A DNA stretch of 64,000 nucleotides from Verrucomicrobiales bacterium (GTDB lineage: Bacteria > Verrucomicrobiota > Verrucomicrobiia > Verrucomicrobiales > DEV007). Shown piece by piece: positions 9,418-18,615 of this stretch (positions are counted from its first letter, which is position 1; every line of letters starts with the position of its first letter). The notes beneath the pieces were generated by a model that was not told the DNA's origin, did no database searches, and was given only the letters and a program-made list of their open reading frames with translations. The DNA lies in assembly GCA_029213065.1 (NCBI GenBank), contig JARGPH010000028.1, positions 22,921 to 86,920 on the forward strand. The letters run 5' to 3'. Both the position numbers and the translations under genes were made by a program.

Positions 9418-9875
9418 CGCGTCTCCGATCCATTCTCTGGTCTCTCGGAACGGTCTGCCTCGCCGCAGCCGTGTCCTATCTGGTGGCCCGCGGGACTGTG
9501 AAGCGATCCGAAGCACCATCGGCGCACGAGCATTCGGAACAGGGGTTTCACGCCTGGTTGCACGAGAATCTCGCGATCACGGCGGAGCAGGAGGCGATCC
9601 TGCATCCTCATGAAGTTGCCTTTGAAAAGGATCGCAATCAAATCCGCGCGGAGATCGAATCGTCGGGTCGCAAACTGGCTGCCGCGATCCGTGCCTTTGA
9701 TGCCGATTCCGCTGAAGTGACTGCAGCCCGCGAAGAACTCACGAAATGGCAGGGGGAATTGCAGGAGGCGACTTTGAACCATTTTTTCGCAATGAAAGAG
9801 CATCTCACTGAGGAGCAGGGCGCGAAGCTCCTCGGGTGGACACACGACAGTATCGTTCATGGACATCACGATTGA
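9414..9875 (+). CDS. CnrX-like periplasmic heavy-metal sensor
   Basis: 153 aa with one N-terminal membrane anchor (about 6-25) and a helical periplasmic domain. The metal ligands of CnrX (His42, His46, Glu63, His119, Met123 in the Cupriavidus protein, as I recall them) all have counterparts here at the same spacing: His46, His50, Glu67, His123 and Met127, every one offset by 4. The tail adds more histidines (HDSIVHGHHD). This supports binding of Ni/Co or a similar divalent metal and signalling to the small membrane protein encoded just upstream. The gene overlaps both neighbours, so the three are translated together. Confidence 0.85.
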   Translation: MTRLRSILWSLGTVCLAAAVSYLVARGTVKRSEAPSAHEHSEQGFHAWLHENLAITAEQEAILHPHEVAFEKDRNQIRAEIESSGRKLAAAIRAFDADSAEVTAAREELTKWQGELQEATLNHFFAMKEHLTEEQGAKLLGWTHDSIVHGHHD

Positions 9876-10482
9876 AGATTTTGAGTTCGGGAGGACCGAT
9901 CGCACCGACCTGCTTTCGCGATCGTTTTCGGAAGCGCACGACGACCGGCTCGCCAGCGCTGCTGCGGCCGGTGATGACGAGGCGTTTTGCAAGCTGGTCG
10001 AGTTGCATCAGGAGCGCGTTTTCCACTTCTGCTTTCGTTGGCTCCGGAACAGCGAAGACGCCCGGGAAGCGGCTCAGGATACCTTCATTCGCGTCTACGA
10101 AGCGATCCCCCGTTATGAAAAGCGCGGCAAGTTCACGACCTGGCTGTATCGCATTGCCTTGAATCTTTGCCGTGATCATTTCAAATCCAAAGCGGCCCGC
10201 CAGCGACGGGCCACTCAGTCCTTCGGCGATGTTCAGGAGCCGTCAATCTGTCCGCTCGCCCGCCCTGATGAAACGGCGGCAAAGACGGATGAGCATGCAC
10301 GCATGCAGGAGGAAATCATGGCGTTGCCGGACAAACTTCGTGCGGCGGTGGTGCTTTTCGCTCTCGAGGGCCTGAGCCAGAGCGATTGCGCCGCGATTCT
10401 GAAGTGCTCGGTCCGTGCTGTCGAAGGCCGACTCTATCGGGCGCGGGAGATTCTGAGAGTGGCGGCCGAAAGCGAATCCTGA
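9859..10482 (+). CDS. ECF-type RNA polymerase sigma factor
   Basis: 207 aa. Region 2 is clear (about residues 45-110: DEAFCKLVELHQERVFHFCF, the AAQDTFIRVYE helix, and FTTWLYRIALNLCRDH). Region 4 is at about 150-200 (LPDKLRAAVVLFALEGLSQS, then an AILKCSVRAVEGRLYRAR helix-turn-helix). The start overlaps the end of the sensor gene by 17 bp. By analogy with CnrH, it would be released when the periplasmic sensor binds metal and would redirect RNA polymerase to this locus. The next genes downstream, 84 bp away, encode a metal-binding lipoprotein and a TonB-dependent receptor. Confidence 0.93.
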   Translation: MDITIEDFEFGRTDRTDLLSRSFSEAHDDRLASAAAAGDDEAFCKLVELHQERVFHFCFRWLRNSEDAREAAQDTFIRVYEAIPRYEKRGKFTTWLYRIALNLCRDHFKSKAARQRRATQSFGDVQEPSICPLARPDETAAKTDEHARMQEEIMALPDKLRAAVVLFALEGLSQSDCAAILKCSVRAVEGRLYRAREILRVAAESES

Positions 10483-10565
10483 CTTTTTTCCTTTTTTTGT
10501 GGGGTGGGTAGGGGAGTTGTCGTTTCAAGTCGACGGGGAGTGGTTATTCCTCCCTTTCTCGACTC

Positions 10566-11492
10566 ATGAAAATCTCGTTTTTGGCTCCTTTTGCCGTTAT
10601 TGCCTGTTCTGTTTTCCTCGCCGGATGCGGCGATGTCCCGCAGGCAAATGCGGTGGAAAAGCCTTCAGGCGGGGCTCCTCAAGTGTATTGCTCGAACTAT
10701 CCTCTGTTCTATTTCACGGAGCGAATCGGCGGTGATCTGCTAGAGGCGAAATTTCCTGTCCCGGCGGATACCGATCCAGCCTTCTGGAAGCCTTCGGAAA
10801 AGGATCTTCTCGCGATGCAATCCGCTGCTCTGCTCGTCACGAATGGAGCGACCTATGAGAAGTGGCTCACCACTGTGAGTCTTCCGCAGAGCCGGATTCT
10901 CGATACCTCGAAGTCTTTTAAGGGAGAGTACATTGCGAGCAAATACACGCTGGTGCATACCCATGGAGGTGGTGATGCGCACTCTCATGCGGGGACCGAA
11001 TTCTCCACCTGGATGGATTTTCAGCAGGCGATCTGGCAAGCGGAGGAAATTCGCGATGCTCTGATTCGTCTCATGCCGGAGAAAGCCGCGACGCTCGAGG
11101 AGAATTTTGATCGTCTCGCAATCGATCTTGAGAAGCTTCATCTCGACTTCAGCTTTGTCGGGCCGGGGATCGATCTGCACCCCCTCGTGGCGTCGCACCC
11201 TGTTTATTCCTATTTTTCGAGACGCTACAAATTGAACATCGAGTCGGTCCACTGGGAGCCGGAGACCGTCCCCGATGCGGCGGCACTCGATGAATTGAAA
11301 ACGATTCTCACAGCCCATCCTGCGAAATGGATGATCTGGGAAGGTGAGCCGGTTGCAGAGTCGGTGGCGCTTCTCAAAGATATGGGTTTGGAAAGCATTG
11401 TCATCGACCCCTGCGGCAATCGTCCCGCGGCAGGTGATTTTCTTTCAGTCATGAAGCAGAACCTCGCGAACCTGCGAAAAATCAGCCTCTGA
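10566..11492 (+). CDS. Metal ABC-transporter substrate-binding lipoprotein (ZnuA/TroA-like)
   Basis: 308 aa with a lipobox (VFLAGC, Cys about 21). The TroA-type fold is suggested by YCSNYPLFYFTERIGGDLLE near the N-terminus and VASHPVYSYFSRRY (a ligand His) in the second half. A His/Gly-rich loop (HTHGGGDAHSHAG, about 135-147) resembles the metal-scavenging loop of zinc-binding members. The first-lobe ligand normally found as H-x-WLD is replaced by a Thr-Trp-Met-Asp stretch, so the metal site may differ from ZnuA. No permease or ATPase gene is adjacent: either these are elsewhere or the protein works with the receptor next to it. Confidence 0.8.
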   Translation: MKISFLAPFAVIACSVFLAGCGDVPQANAVEKPSGGAPQVYCSNYPLFYFTERIGGDLLEAKFPVPADTDPAFWKPSEKDLLAMQSAALLVTNGATYEKWLTTVSLPQSRILDTSKSFKGEYIASKYTLVHTHGGGDAHSHAGTEFSTWMDFQQAIWQAEEIRDALIRLMPEKAATLEENFDRLAIDLEKLHLDFSFVGPGIDLHPLVASHPVYSYFSRRYKLNIESVHWEPETVPDAAALDELKTILTAHPAKWMIWEGEPVAESVALLKDMGLESIVIDPCGNRPAAGDFLSVMKQNLANLRKISL

Positions 11493-11533
11493 GTGAGTTC
11501 AGCTCCTGTCTTCCCATTTCACTTTTTAATCTT

Positions 11534-13741
11534 ATGAATCGTTTTTATTACGCGTCCTCGTGCGCCCTTCTATTCAGTGGCCTCCTTCAGGCTCAAGAGC
11601 TTGAAACGGCGGATCCCTCTCCTGCCATTCTCGATGACGCTGTGCCTCAGGCTCAGGTTTCAACAACCGATGTGAGCACGCTCGAGGCCACCGTGGTTTC
11701 TTCGACGCCAACGCGCCCGCGCCCTGCTCCGACCCGATCGGTCACAGGTGTCTCTGCTCCGACCGTAACGAATTTTGAAGCAGTCGTGTCGCCGGGAAAA
11801 GCCGAGGATCTCACCGCGATCGCCCCCAGTGCCTCGAGTGGTCGCGCGAGCAATGCGGAGCTGATGGATCGTCCGTTTTTGCGGCGCGGCGAGCTTCTCG
11901 AAGTCGTGCCCGGCATGATCGTGACGCAGCACAGCGGAGGCGGTAAGGCGAACCAGTATTTCCTGCGCGGGTTCAATCTCGATCACGGGACAGACTTTGC
12001 CATTTTCGTCGACAATATGCCGGTGAACAATCGCAGTCACGGCCACGGTCAGGGTTATGCGGACATCAATTTCCTGATCCCCGAACTGGTTGAGGAGCTT
12101 GAGTATGTCAAAGGCCCCTACTTTTCGAGATTCGGAGATTTCAGCACCGCCGGTGCGGCGCGGTTTCGTCTCTACCGTGAGCTTCCGCAGGGGATCGCTT
12201 CGTTCACAATCGGATCGGATAATTTCTATCGCGGGTTGCTCGCCGATTCGGTCGAGGCCGGCGACGGCATCGCGACGTTTGCCCTCGAATACAACTACTA
12301 CGACGGCCCCTGGGCGATGCCGGATGAGCTCAATCGCTGGAATGGTTTCTTCCGCTACGTGATCGGTGATGAGGACGATTTTGCGTCGATCACCTTGATG
12401 GGATTCGACTCGACCTGGAATGCAACCGATCAGGTGCCAAGCCGGCTCATCGACAGTGGCGGGATTGATCGACTTGGATTTGTTGATCCCAGCGTCGGAG
12501 GTGATTCCTATCGCTTCAGCCTTTCCGCCGATTTCAGAAAAACGGGAGATTCCGGCATCACGGTCGGTTCTGTCTATGCCGGTAAATATCAGCTCGATCT
12601 CTTCTCAAACTTCACCCTTTTTCTCGATGATCCTGTGAACGGGGATCAATTCAATCAGTACGATGACCGGTGGTTTGCCGGCGCGGCGATTGATCATACC
12701 TTTGATGAGTTGACGATTCTGGATCGCGATTCAACGCTCTCGGTTGGCCTGCAGACCCATCACGATTTTATCAATGATATCGGTCTCTACAAAACGAGTC
12801 AGCGGCAGCGTCTCTCCACAGTGAGAGAGGACGAAATTTACGAAGCGAGCTTCTCCGCGTATTCCAATCTCGAGGTGCCGTGGACCGATTGGCTGCGTAC
12901 TCAGGCGGGGATCCGGGGGGATCTTTACCACTTCGATGTCGACGCCAAATCCCTCGCCGCGAACTCCGGTTCGGCGTGGGACGGGATTGTCAGTCCGAAG
13001 GCCGGGATCGTTCTCGGTCCCTGGAATGAAACGGAATTCTACCTGAACGGCGGATTCGGATTTCACAGCAACGACGCCCGTGGGGTTACGATCGCACAGG
13101 ATCCGCTCACCGGTGATCCGCTTTCCGGGATCCCCGGGCTGGTCCGAACCAAAGGCGCTGAGGTCGGCGTTCGCACTCAAATCATCCCGAACCTGACTTC
13201 CAGCCTCGCGCTCTGGTATCTCGAAAGTGAATCCGAGCTCGTCTACGTCGGTGACGCCGGAAATATTGAAGCCGGTGGTGCCAGCGAGCGATACGGGATC
13301 GAATGGTCGAACTACTGGAAGCCGGAGGATTGGCTCACGATCGATACCGAGTTCACGGTGACGGAAGGTCAGTTTGTTGAAACCGGTGAAGAGATTGAAA
13401 ACTCCGTTCCGATGTCGTTTTCCGGCGGAATCACTTACGGAAATGCTTCGGGACCGTTCGCTTCGATCCGGGCCCGCTACTTTTCCCCGCGCCCTCTCAA
13501 TGGAGACGGTAGTGTCGAATCCAAAGATGCTCTCCAGATCAATTCCCGCCTCGGGTATCGTGTCGAAGGTGACTGGGAAGTGGCTCTCGAGTTCATCAAC
13601 CTGCTCGACTCAAACGACAACGACGTCGAGTACTTTTACACCTCGAGACTTCCCGGTGAAGCGGCTGCAGGAATTGAGGATACGCACTTGCACCCCTACG
13701 AGCCGCGTCAGGTTCGTGTCAGTGTGACGAAGCACTGGTAG
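11534..13741 (+). CDS. TonB-dependent outer-membrane receptor
   Basis: 735 aa. Signal peptide (about 1-20), a Thr/Pro-rich linker, then a plug domain with LLEVVPGMIVTQHSGGGKAN and YFLRGFNLDHGTDFAIFVDN, followed by a long beta-barrel ending in an aromatic residue (KHW). The plug has a His-rich loop (NRSHGHGQGY), which fits metal or metallophore binding. It carries solutes across the outer membrane using TonB energy. It follows the metal-binding lipoprotein by 41 bp, so it is probably in the same unit and may be controlled by the ECF sigma factor at 9859. Confidence 0.9.
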   Translation: MNRFYYASSCALLFSGLLQAQELETADPSPAILDDAVPQAQVSTTDVSTLEATVVSSTPTRPRPAPTRSVTGVSAPTVTNFEAVVSPGKAEDLTAIAPSASSGRASNAELMDRPFLRRGELLEVVPGMIVTQHSGGGKANQYFLRGFNLDHGTDFAIFVDNMPVNNRSHGHGQGYADINFLIPELVEELEYVKGPYFSRFGDFSTAGAARFRLYRELPQGIASFTIGSDNFYRGLLADSVEAGDGIATFALEYNYYDGPWAMPDELNRWNGFFRYVIGDEDDFASITLMGFDSTWNATDQVPSRLIDSGGIDRLGFVDPSVGGDSYRFSLSADFRKTGDSGITVGSVYAGKYQLDLFSNFTLFLDDPVNGDQFNQYDDRWFAGAAIDHTFDELTILDRDSTLSVGLQTHHDFINDIGLYKTSQRQRLSTVREDEIYEASFSAYSNLEVPWTDWLRTQAGIRGDLYHFDVDAKSLAANSGSAWDGIVSPKAGIVLGPWNETEFYLNGGFGFHSNDARGVTIAQDPLTGDPLSGIPGLVRTKGAEVGVRTQIIPNLTSSLALWYLESESELVYVGDAGNIEAGGASERYGIEWSNYWKPEDWLTIDTEFTVTEGQFVETGEEIENSVPMSFSGGITYGNASGPFASIRARYFSPRPLNGDGSVESKDALQINSRLGYRVEGDWEVALEFINLLDSNDNDVEYFYTSRLPGEAAAGIEDTHLHPYEPRQVRVSVTKHW

Positions 13742-13751
13742 TCTGCCGCGC

Positions 13752-14336
13752 CTAATTGAGGAGTTTGATTTCGATTCGGCGGTTGGCCGCTTTTGCCGCA
13801 TCTGAATTTCCCTCCTCGACGGGCTGCGTACCCGCGTAGCCGACGGTTTCCATCCGATCAACGGAGATTCCCAATTCCGCCAGGTATAACATCGCTGCTC
13901 TGGCGCGCGACTCCGAGAGGGCCTGATCGTAGCTCTTGTTCGCATCGGTATGCCCCTCGATTACAACCTTCGCACCGGGGTTGTCAGTGAGATAGGTGAA
14001 CGCTTTATCCAGCTCCTGTTTTGCCCCTGAAGAAAGATCTGATGAAAGTGAGGGGAAGTTTACAGGCCCCATCCCGAGCTCTTCGTTGAGCGATACCGGT
14101 GATGCATAGGCCGGGACAAAGTCCCCGAATATTCGTGCAAGGGCCTGGGGGGAATATCCATTCAGCAACTCTGCCAGTTTCCGGCTGTAATCGGCGTAAT
14201 CCACCTGAGGATTCCCGCTGTCGAGGGAGATGTAAGAAGAGATAACGTCGCCCGAAAACTGAGCAGATGCTCTGGTACACGCAAAGCCGGTAACCGCGAT
14301 GGCCACGGCAGTTACCAAACTGTATTTTGCGTACAT
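13752..14336 (-). CDS. OmpA-family peptidoglycan-associated outer-membrane protein
   Basis: 194 aa with a signal peptide (about 1-25, ending ASAQ). The C-terminal half is an OmpA domain: VVIEGHTDANKSYDQALSES, RAAMLYLAELGI and the terminal AKAANRRIEIKLL, with the Asp and Arg used to bind meso-diaminopimelate. The N-terminal roughly 80 residues are not a recognisable barrel. It likely tethers the outer envelope to peptidoglycan. It is convergent with the TonB receptor (10 bp between stops). Confidence 0.88.
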   Translation of the reverse strand: MYAKYSLVTAVAIAVTGFACTRASAQFSGDVISSYISLDSGNPQVDYADYSRKLAELLNGYSPQALARIFGDFVPAYASPVSLNEELGMGPVNFPSLSSDLSSGAKQELDKAFTYLTDNPGAKVVIEGHTDANKSYDQALSESRARAAMLYLAELGISVDRMETVGYAGTQPVEEGNSDAAKAANRRIEIKLLN

Positions 14337-14457
14337 GATTTCGAAAATTAACAGTAATTATTGAAATTACAAGTCAATTCTCCGATCCATGCCCTGTCTG
14401 AACGATTCCTGGACCTTGCCAGAGATCTGTCGAGGGCGATAGTTCCGCGACGACGAC

Positions 14458-17241
14458 ATGAAGATCCCCTGGCAGAAAATTTTACCCAACGGAGGCCGGC
14501 TCTTTCTCGGTGGCGGTGCGAGCGTCCCTTATCTTCTTGTCGATCAACTCCTCGCAGAGGCGAATTCGTTCAAGGATGTCGAGTGGATGCATATCCACAC
14601 GCTGGGGGCGTTGCCCTGGCTGGATCCCCGCTACCGGGGGCATTTCCGGACGAATACCTTTTTTCTCACCCGGAGCATGTGGGATGCGGTGAATGAGGGC
14701 TATGCCGATTACACCCCCAGCCCGATGTCGGATATTCCACGGCTCTTTGATAAGGGAGTGATCAAGTTGGATGTCGCTCTCATTCAGGTGAGTCCTCCCA
14801 ACGAGGATGGCATGGTTTCACTCGGCGTGAGCACCGATGTTCTCGCCGCTGCGATTCGGAACGCACGAACGGTTGTGGCGCAGGTAAACCGCAACATTCC
14901 GAGAACTCACGGCGATTCCCTGATCCCTCTCAGCGCGATCGATTATCAGGTCGAGCATGACACCCCGCTGATGACGATGTTGCCGAAGCAGCACAGTGAG
15001 CGTCATCGAAAAATTGCAGGGTATGCTGCGCAGCTCATCGACGATGGATCAACGATTCAGGCGAGCCTCGGCGATTGCCCGCAGACGGTTCTTGAAGCGC
15101 TGAACCACAATCACAGGGAACTGGGGATTCATACGGGGTGTTTTACCGATGCGATGATGGCGCTGGTGAAGTCGGGAGTGGTCACGAATCGTAAAAAGAA
15201 ATTTCAGCAGGGCGTCACCGTGGCGACTCACTGCCTCGGGACACAGAGTCTCTATGATTTCCTCGATAACAATCCCGACATCGAGATGCATAGCTCGGAG
15301 TGGACCAATGCGCCGCACCGGATCAGCAAACACCCTAACATGGTCGCCATCAACGGGGCCCGGGAGGTTGATCTCACCGGTCAGGTTGTGCGGGATTCGC
15401 GTGGTCATCGCTTCTACGGGGGGATCGGAGCGACTCAGGATTTCATTCGTGGCGCCGTCGGAAGTGAAGGCGGTCGCCCTATCATTGTCCTCACCTCGAC
15501 GCGAAACGGGGGCAGTGCTTCGCGGATCGTAACGGGCCTCTCCTCCGGTAGCGGCGTCTGCACTTCGCGGGGGGATGTGCACTACGTCGTCACCGAATTC
15601 GGCGTCGCAAACCTTGTTGGTCAGAGCATTCGCCAACGGGTCCTGCGCCTCACCGAGATCGCCCATCCCCGCTTTCAGGAATCGTTGCTCGAAGGGGCGC
15701 GGGATCAGGGTTGGATTCCCAAAATCTTCGGTGCGACCTCAGGCCATATCCGCGACAACGACGACGAAATCGAGATCAAGAAGGTCGATTTCTCCGGGAT
15801 CAAATACGTCGTCCGCCCTCTTCACCCCAGCGACATGCGATCGGTCCAGGAGTTTTTCTATGCGCAGGATGAGGAGACGATTCGCCTTCGTTACGGATAT
15901 GCGATGCCATCCCTCGATGAGACGACCGCCTACCGGATGTCCTCGGTTGATCAAACGCGCGACCTCGCCCTCGGTGTCTTTTACCGCAACCACTTGAGAG
16001 AAGATCTCCGCGCTGTCGGCCGATTCTATGTCGACCCGCGTGGAGACACGGCTGAGATTTCATTTCTCGTTCACGAGAACGCACGACGTAAAGGGATCGC
16101 TCAGTATCTCCTCAATGAAATGGCGCTGATTGCCAATGAGCGTGGCATCGTCAAATTCTGGGCCAGCGTTCTCAAGCGGAATGTGGCCATGGCCCGTCTC
16201 TTTGTGAATTTCGGCGCAGAGCGGAAAAGCATCCCCGGCGAGGACAGCGATGAATTCTGGCTCGATATTGCGGCTTTGTTAGAAAATAAATCAAAACTGG
16301 CCGGAGCCGGCATCGGAATTTACGCTTCGCCGGAACTGTTAAAACATGACACCGGGCCCGGTCATCCCGAGTCGGCAAAACGATATGAGGCGGTCCTCGA
16401 GGCTCTCGCAACCGTTCCCGGTGCCAAGTCCCGCTGTGACCGTGTCGCGACAGCGGAGGAGGTTTTGCTCGTCCACTCCGCGAGTTACCATGATCTCGTT
16501 CAAATCGATATTCACGAATTCCGGGAAACCCTGAGAACGGGGGACACCGCGATTTGTGAGGATTCCTACGAGGTGACAATGAAGGCCCTCGGCTGCGTTC
16601 TTCAGGCCGGAGACGATGTCATCTCAGGTGCTATTACCCGCGCCTTCTGCGCGGTGCGTCCTCCGGGGCACCATGCCACGGTGGATCGAGGAATGGGATT
16701 TTGTATTTTTAATCACGTCGCCATCCTCGCCCGCTACCTGCAGAAAAATCATGGGATTGGCAGGGTCGCGATTCTCGATTGGGATGTTCATCACGGGAAC
16801 GGCACGCAGGATATCTTCTACGAGTCAGGAGATGTTTTCTATGTCTCGACACATCAGGAGGGTGTCTATCCCAATACCGGTTTGAAGAATGAGACCGGGG
16901 CTGGAGACGGAATCGGAACGACTTTGAATTTTCCACTTCCTCTGGGAACACAGGATGCAGCTATGATTGCGACGTGGGCGACAGCGCTCGAAAGTGTCGA
17001 AGCCTTCGCTCCTGACGTGATTCTTGTCTCGGCCGGTTTCGATGCCGCGACCGAAGACCCTATGGCTGATTTTCTGATCTCAATCGACGGATTCGGCACC
17101 CTCACCCGGATGGTGAGAGAAACGGCCGATCGGGTCTGTGGAGGGAAACTGATTTCTGTGATGGAAGGGGGATACCACCCTCCAACCTTGGCTGCCTGCG
17201 TATTGCGCCACATCGAAATCCTCGGAGGCGATTTCAGGTAG
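14458..17241 (+). CDS. Acetyl-CoA hydrolase/transferase - GNAT acetyltransferase - histone deacetylase fusion
   Basis: 927 aa, one uninterrupted frame. Residues 1-440: acetyl-CoA hydrolase/CoA-transferase family, with GLSSGSGVCTSRGDVHYVVT and EFGVANLVGQSIRQR. Residues about 452-610: GNAT acyltransferase, with the acetyl-CoA loop RRKGIA at 543-548. Residues about 618-925: class I/II-like zinc deacetylase, with RPPGHHA (His738, His739), DWDVHHGNGT (Asp774, Asp776, His778) and SAGFDA (Asp862), so the charge-relay and zinc ligands are intact. The first two domains are known together in some bacteria. Adding the deacetylase would put a writer, an eraser and an acetyl-CoA enzyme for lysine acylation in one chain. 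No partner gene is obvious nearby. Confidence 0.9.
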   Translation: MKIPWQKILPNGGRLFLGGGASVPYLLVDQLLAEANSFKDVEWMHIHTLGALPWLDPRYRGHFRTNTFFLTRSMWDAVNEGYADYTPSPMSDIPRLFDKGVIKLDVALIQVSPPNEDGMVSLGVSTDVLAAAIRNARTVVAQVNRNIPRTHGDSLIPLSAIDYQVEHDTPLMTMLPKQHSERHRKIAGYAAQLIDDGSTIQASLGDCPQTVLEALNHNHRELGIHTGCFTDAMMALVKSGVVTNRKKKFQQGVTVATHCLGTQSLYDFLDNNPDIEMHSSEWTNAPHRISKHPNMVAINGAREVDLTGQVVRDSRGHRFYGGIGATQDFIRGAVGSEGGRPIIVLTSTRNGGSASRIVTGLSSGSGVCTSRGDVHYVVTEFGVANLVGQSIRQRVLRLTEIAHPRFQESLLEGARDQGWIPKIFGATSGHIRDNDDEIEIKKVDFSGIKYVVRPLHPSDMRSVQEFFYAQDEETIRLRYGYAMPSLDETTAYRMSSVDQTRDLALGVFYRNHLREDLRAVGRFYVDPRGDTAEISFLVHENARRKGIAQYLLNEMALIANERGIVKFWASVLKRNVAMARLFVNFGAERKSIPGEDSDEFWLDIAALLENKSKLAGAGIGIYASPELLKHDTGPGHPESAKRYEAVLEALATVPGAKSRCDRVATAEEVLLVHSASYHDLVQIDIHEFRETLRTGDTAICEDSYEVTMKALGCVLQAGDDVISGAITRAFCAVRPPGHHATVDRGMGFCIFNHVAILARYLQKNHGIGRVAILDWDVHHGNGTQDIFYESGDVFYVSTHQEGVYPNTGLKNETGAGDGIGTTLNFPLPLGTQDAAMIATWATALESVEAFAPDVILVSAGFDAATEDPMADFLISIDGFGTLTRMVRETADRVCGGKLISVMEGGYHPPTLAACVLRHIEILGGDFR

Positions 17242-17328
17242 TGCTGTTTTGATAGCGCGTTCGGGGCGGGAACGGTGTTTGTTCACGGTCTGAATCTCCA
17301 CGAAGTTCAGCTTTGTTCGCCGACTCCA

Positions 17329-18597
17329 ATGAAACTGATTTTTTGTCTCACCACGCTGTTGCTGACCACTGCCCTCTTTGGAGAAAGCGGAGTCGCCATC
17401 ATTACTGAAAACGACTCCAACACGGAAAAGTTTCGCGTCGTCTGGTCGGCTGACCCCACTACTGAAGCGACGATCAGCTGGAACCAGAAGGCGGGAGAAC
17501 CCGGTGTCGTTCATTTCGGGCCGGAGGATTTCGGACGCAAACATCACTTCTATCCTGAAACTGAGGAAGTCGACCGAACCTTCCGTTACACCGAAACGAT
17601 CAATAACTGCTTCGTTCATCTCGACGACCTGAAGCCGGACACCCGCTACTTTTTCTGCATCAAGGATGACGCCGGAGTGAGTCGCCGCCTCAGTTTCAAG
17701 ACCGCTTCGGATAAACCGGAGCCATTCACTTTCATCGCCGGCGGGGACTCCCGTAATTTCCGGGATGTGAGGGTCTACGCCAATCAGATCTGCGCCAAGC
17801 TTCAACCGCTCTTTATCGCGTTCACCGGTGATATGATCAATAAGGACACGGAATTGGAGTGGGCGGAATGGTTCGATGATTGGCAGGAGACTATCGATGC
17901 GGAGGGGAACGTGATCCCCATCGTTCCTCATCGCGGAAATCATGAAGGGCGCGTCGATTCGATCTATAATTATTTCGACACCCCGGAGGATGCCTACTTT
18001 GACTGGCGGATAGGTGGCGATCTCTTTCACTACTTCACCCTCAATTCGGAAATTCCAGCCAACGGGGAGCAGGGGAAATGGCTCGAGAAGCGGCTGAAGA
18101 AGTTTCGAGCCGAGGTGATTCATCTAGTCGCCGGCTATCACAAACCGATGAAGCCTCACGTTTCAGCGAAAACTGAAGGCGATAATCCGCTGCTCTGGGC
18201 TGACATTTTCTACGAATGCGGGCTCGACCTTGCAATCGAATCGGACTCACACGTCATGAAACGCACCCTGCCGTTGAAACCGGATGCGGGTGGTGTCGAG
18301 GGGTTTTCTCACTCTGACAATGATAAAAACGCCACTGTTTACATTGGCGAAGGTTGCTGGGGAGCTCCGCTTCGTGCCGCCGATGATGGCAAGCCCTGGA
18401 CGATCGCGACAGATTCCTTCAACGGCTTCGACTGGATTCAAGTGAGCCCGAAGCAGATCGAGGTGAAGACGGTCAAAGTGAACAATCCCGTGAAGATGCA
18501 GCCTCTCGATCCGGAACATCCTTTCACCGCTCCCGCTGGATTGGAGCTTTGGAGTCCGAAAGGCGGGAAAGTCCTCGTCATTCCCGGAGACCGGTAA
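17329..18597 (+). CDS. Secreted metallophosphoesterase with purple-acid-phosphatase N-terminal domain
   Basis: 422 aa from the ATG at 17329, which gives a clean signal peptide (MKLIFCLTTLLLTTALFG); the longer frame upstream is not signal-like. A fibronectin-III-like N-terminal domain (about 25-135) is followed by the phosphoesterase domain: AGGDSRNF, TGDMINKD, HRGNHEG, and a final DLAIESDSHVMKRT. These are the metal-ligand blocks of purple acid phosphatases. It would hydrolyse phosphate esters outside the cytoplasm. It starts 87 bp after the fusion gene. Confidence 0.85.
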   Translation: MKLIFCLTTLLLTTALFGESGVAIITENDSNTEKFRVVWSADPTTEATISWNQKAGEPGVVHFGPEDFGRKHHFYPETEEVDRTFRYTETINNCFVHLDDLKPDTRYFFCIKDDAGVSRRLSFKTASDKPEPFTFIAGGDSRNFRDVRVYANQICAKLQPLFIAFTGDMINKDTELEWAEWFDDWQETIDAEGNVIPIVPHRGNHEGRVDSIYNYFDTPEDAYFDWRIGGDLFHYFTLNSEIPANGEQGKWLEKRLKKFRAEVIHLVAGYHKPMKPHVSAKTEGDNPLLWADIFYECGLDLAIESDSHVMKRTLPLKPDAGGVEGFSHSDNDKNATVYIGEGCWGAPLRAADDGKPWTIATDSFNGFDWIQVSPKQIEVKTVKVNNPVKMQPLDPEHPFTAPAGLELWSPKGGKVLVIPGDR

Positions 18598-18615
18598 GGT
18601 GTTCCCTTTGACGTG

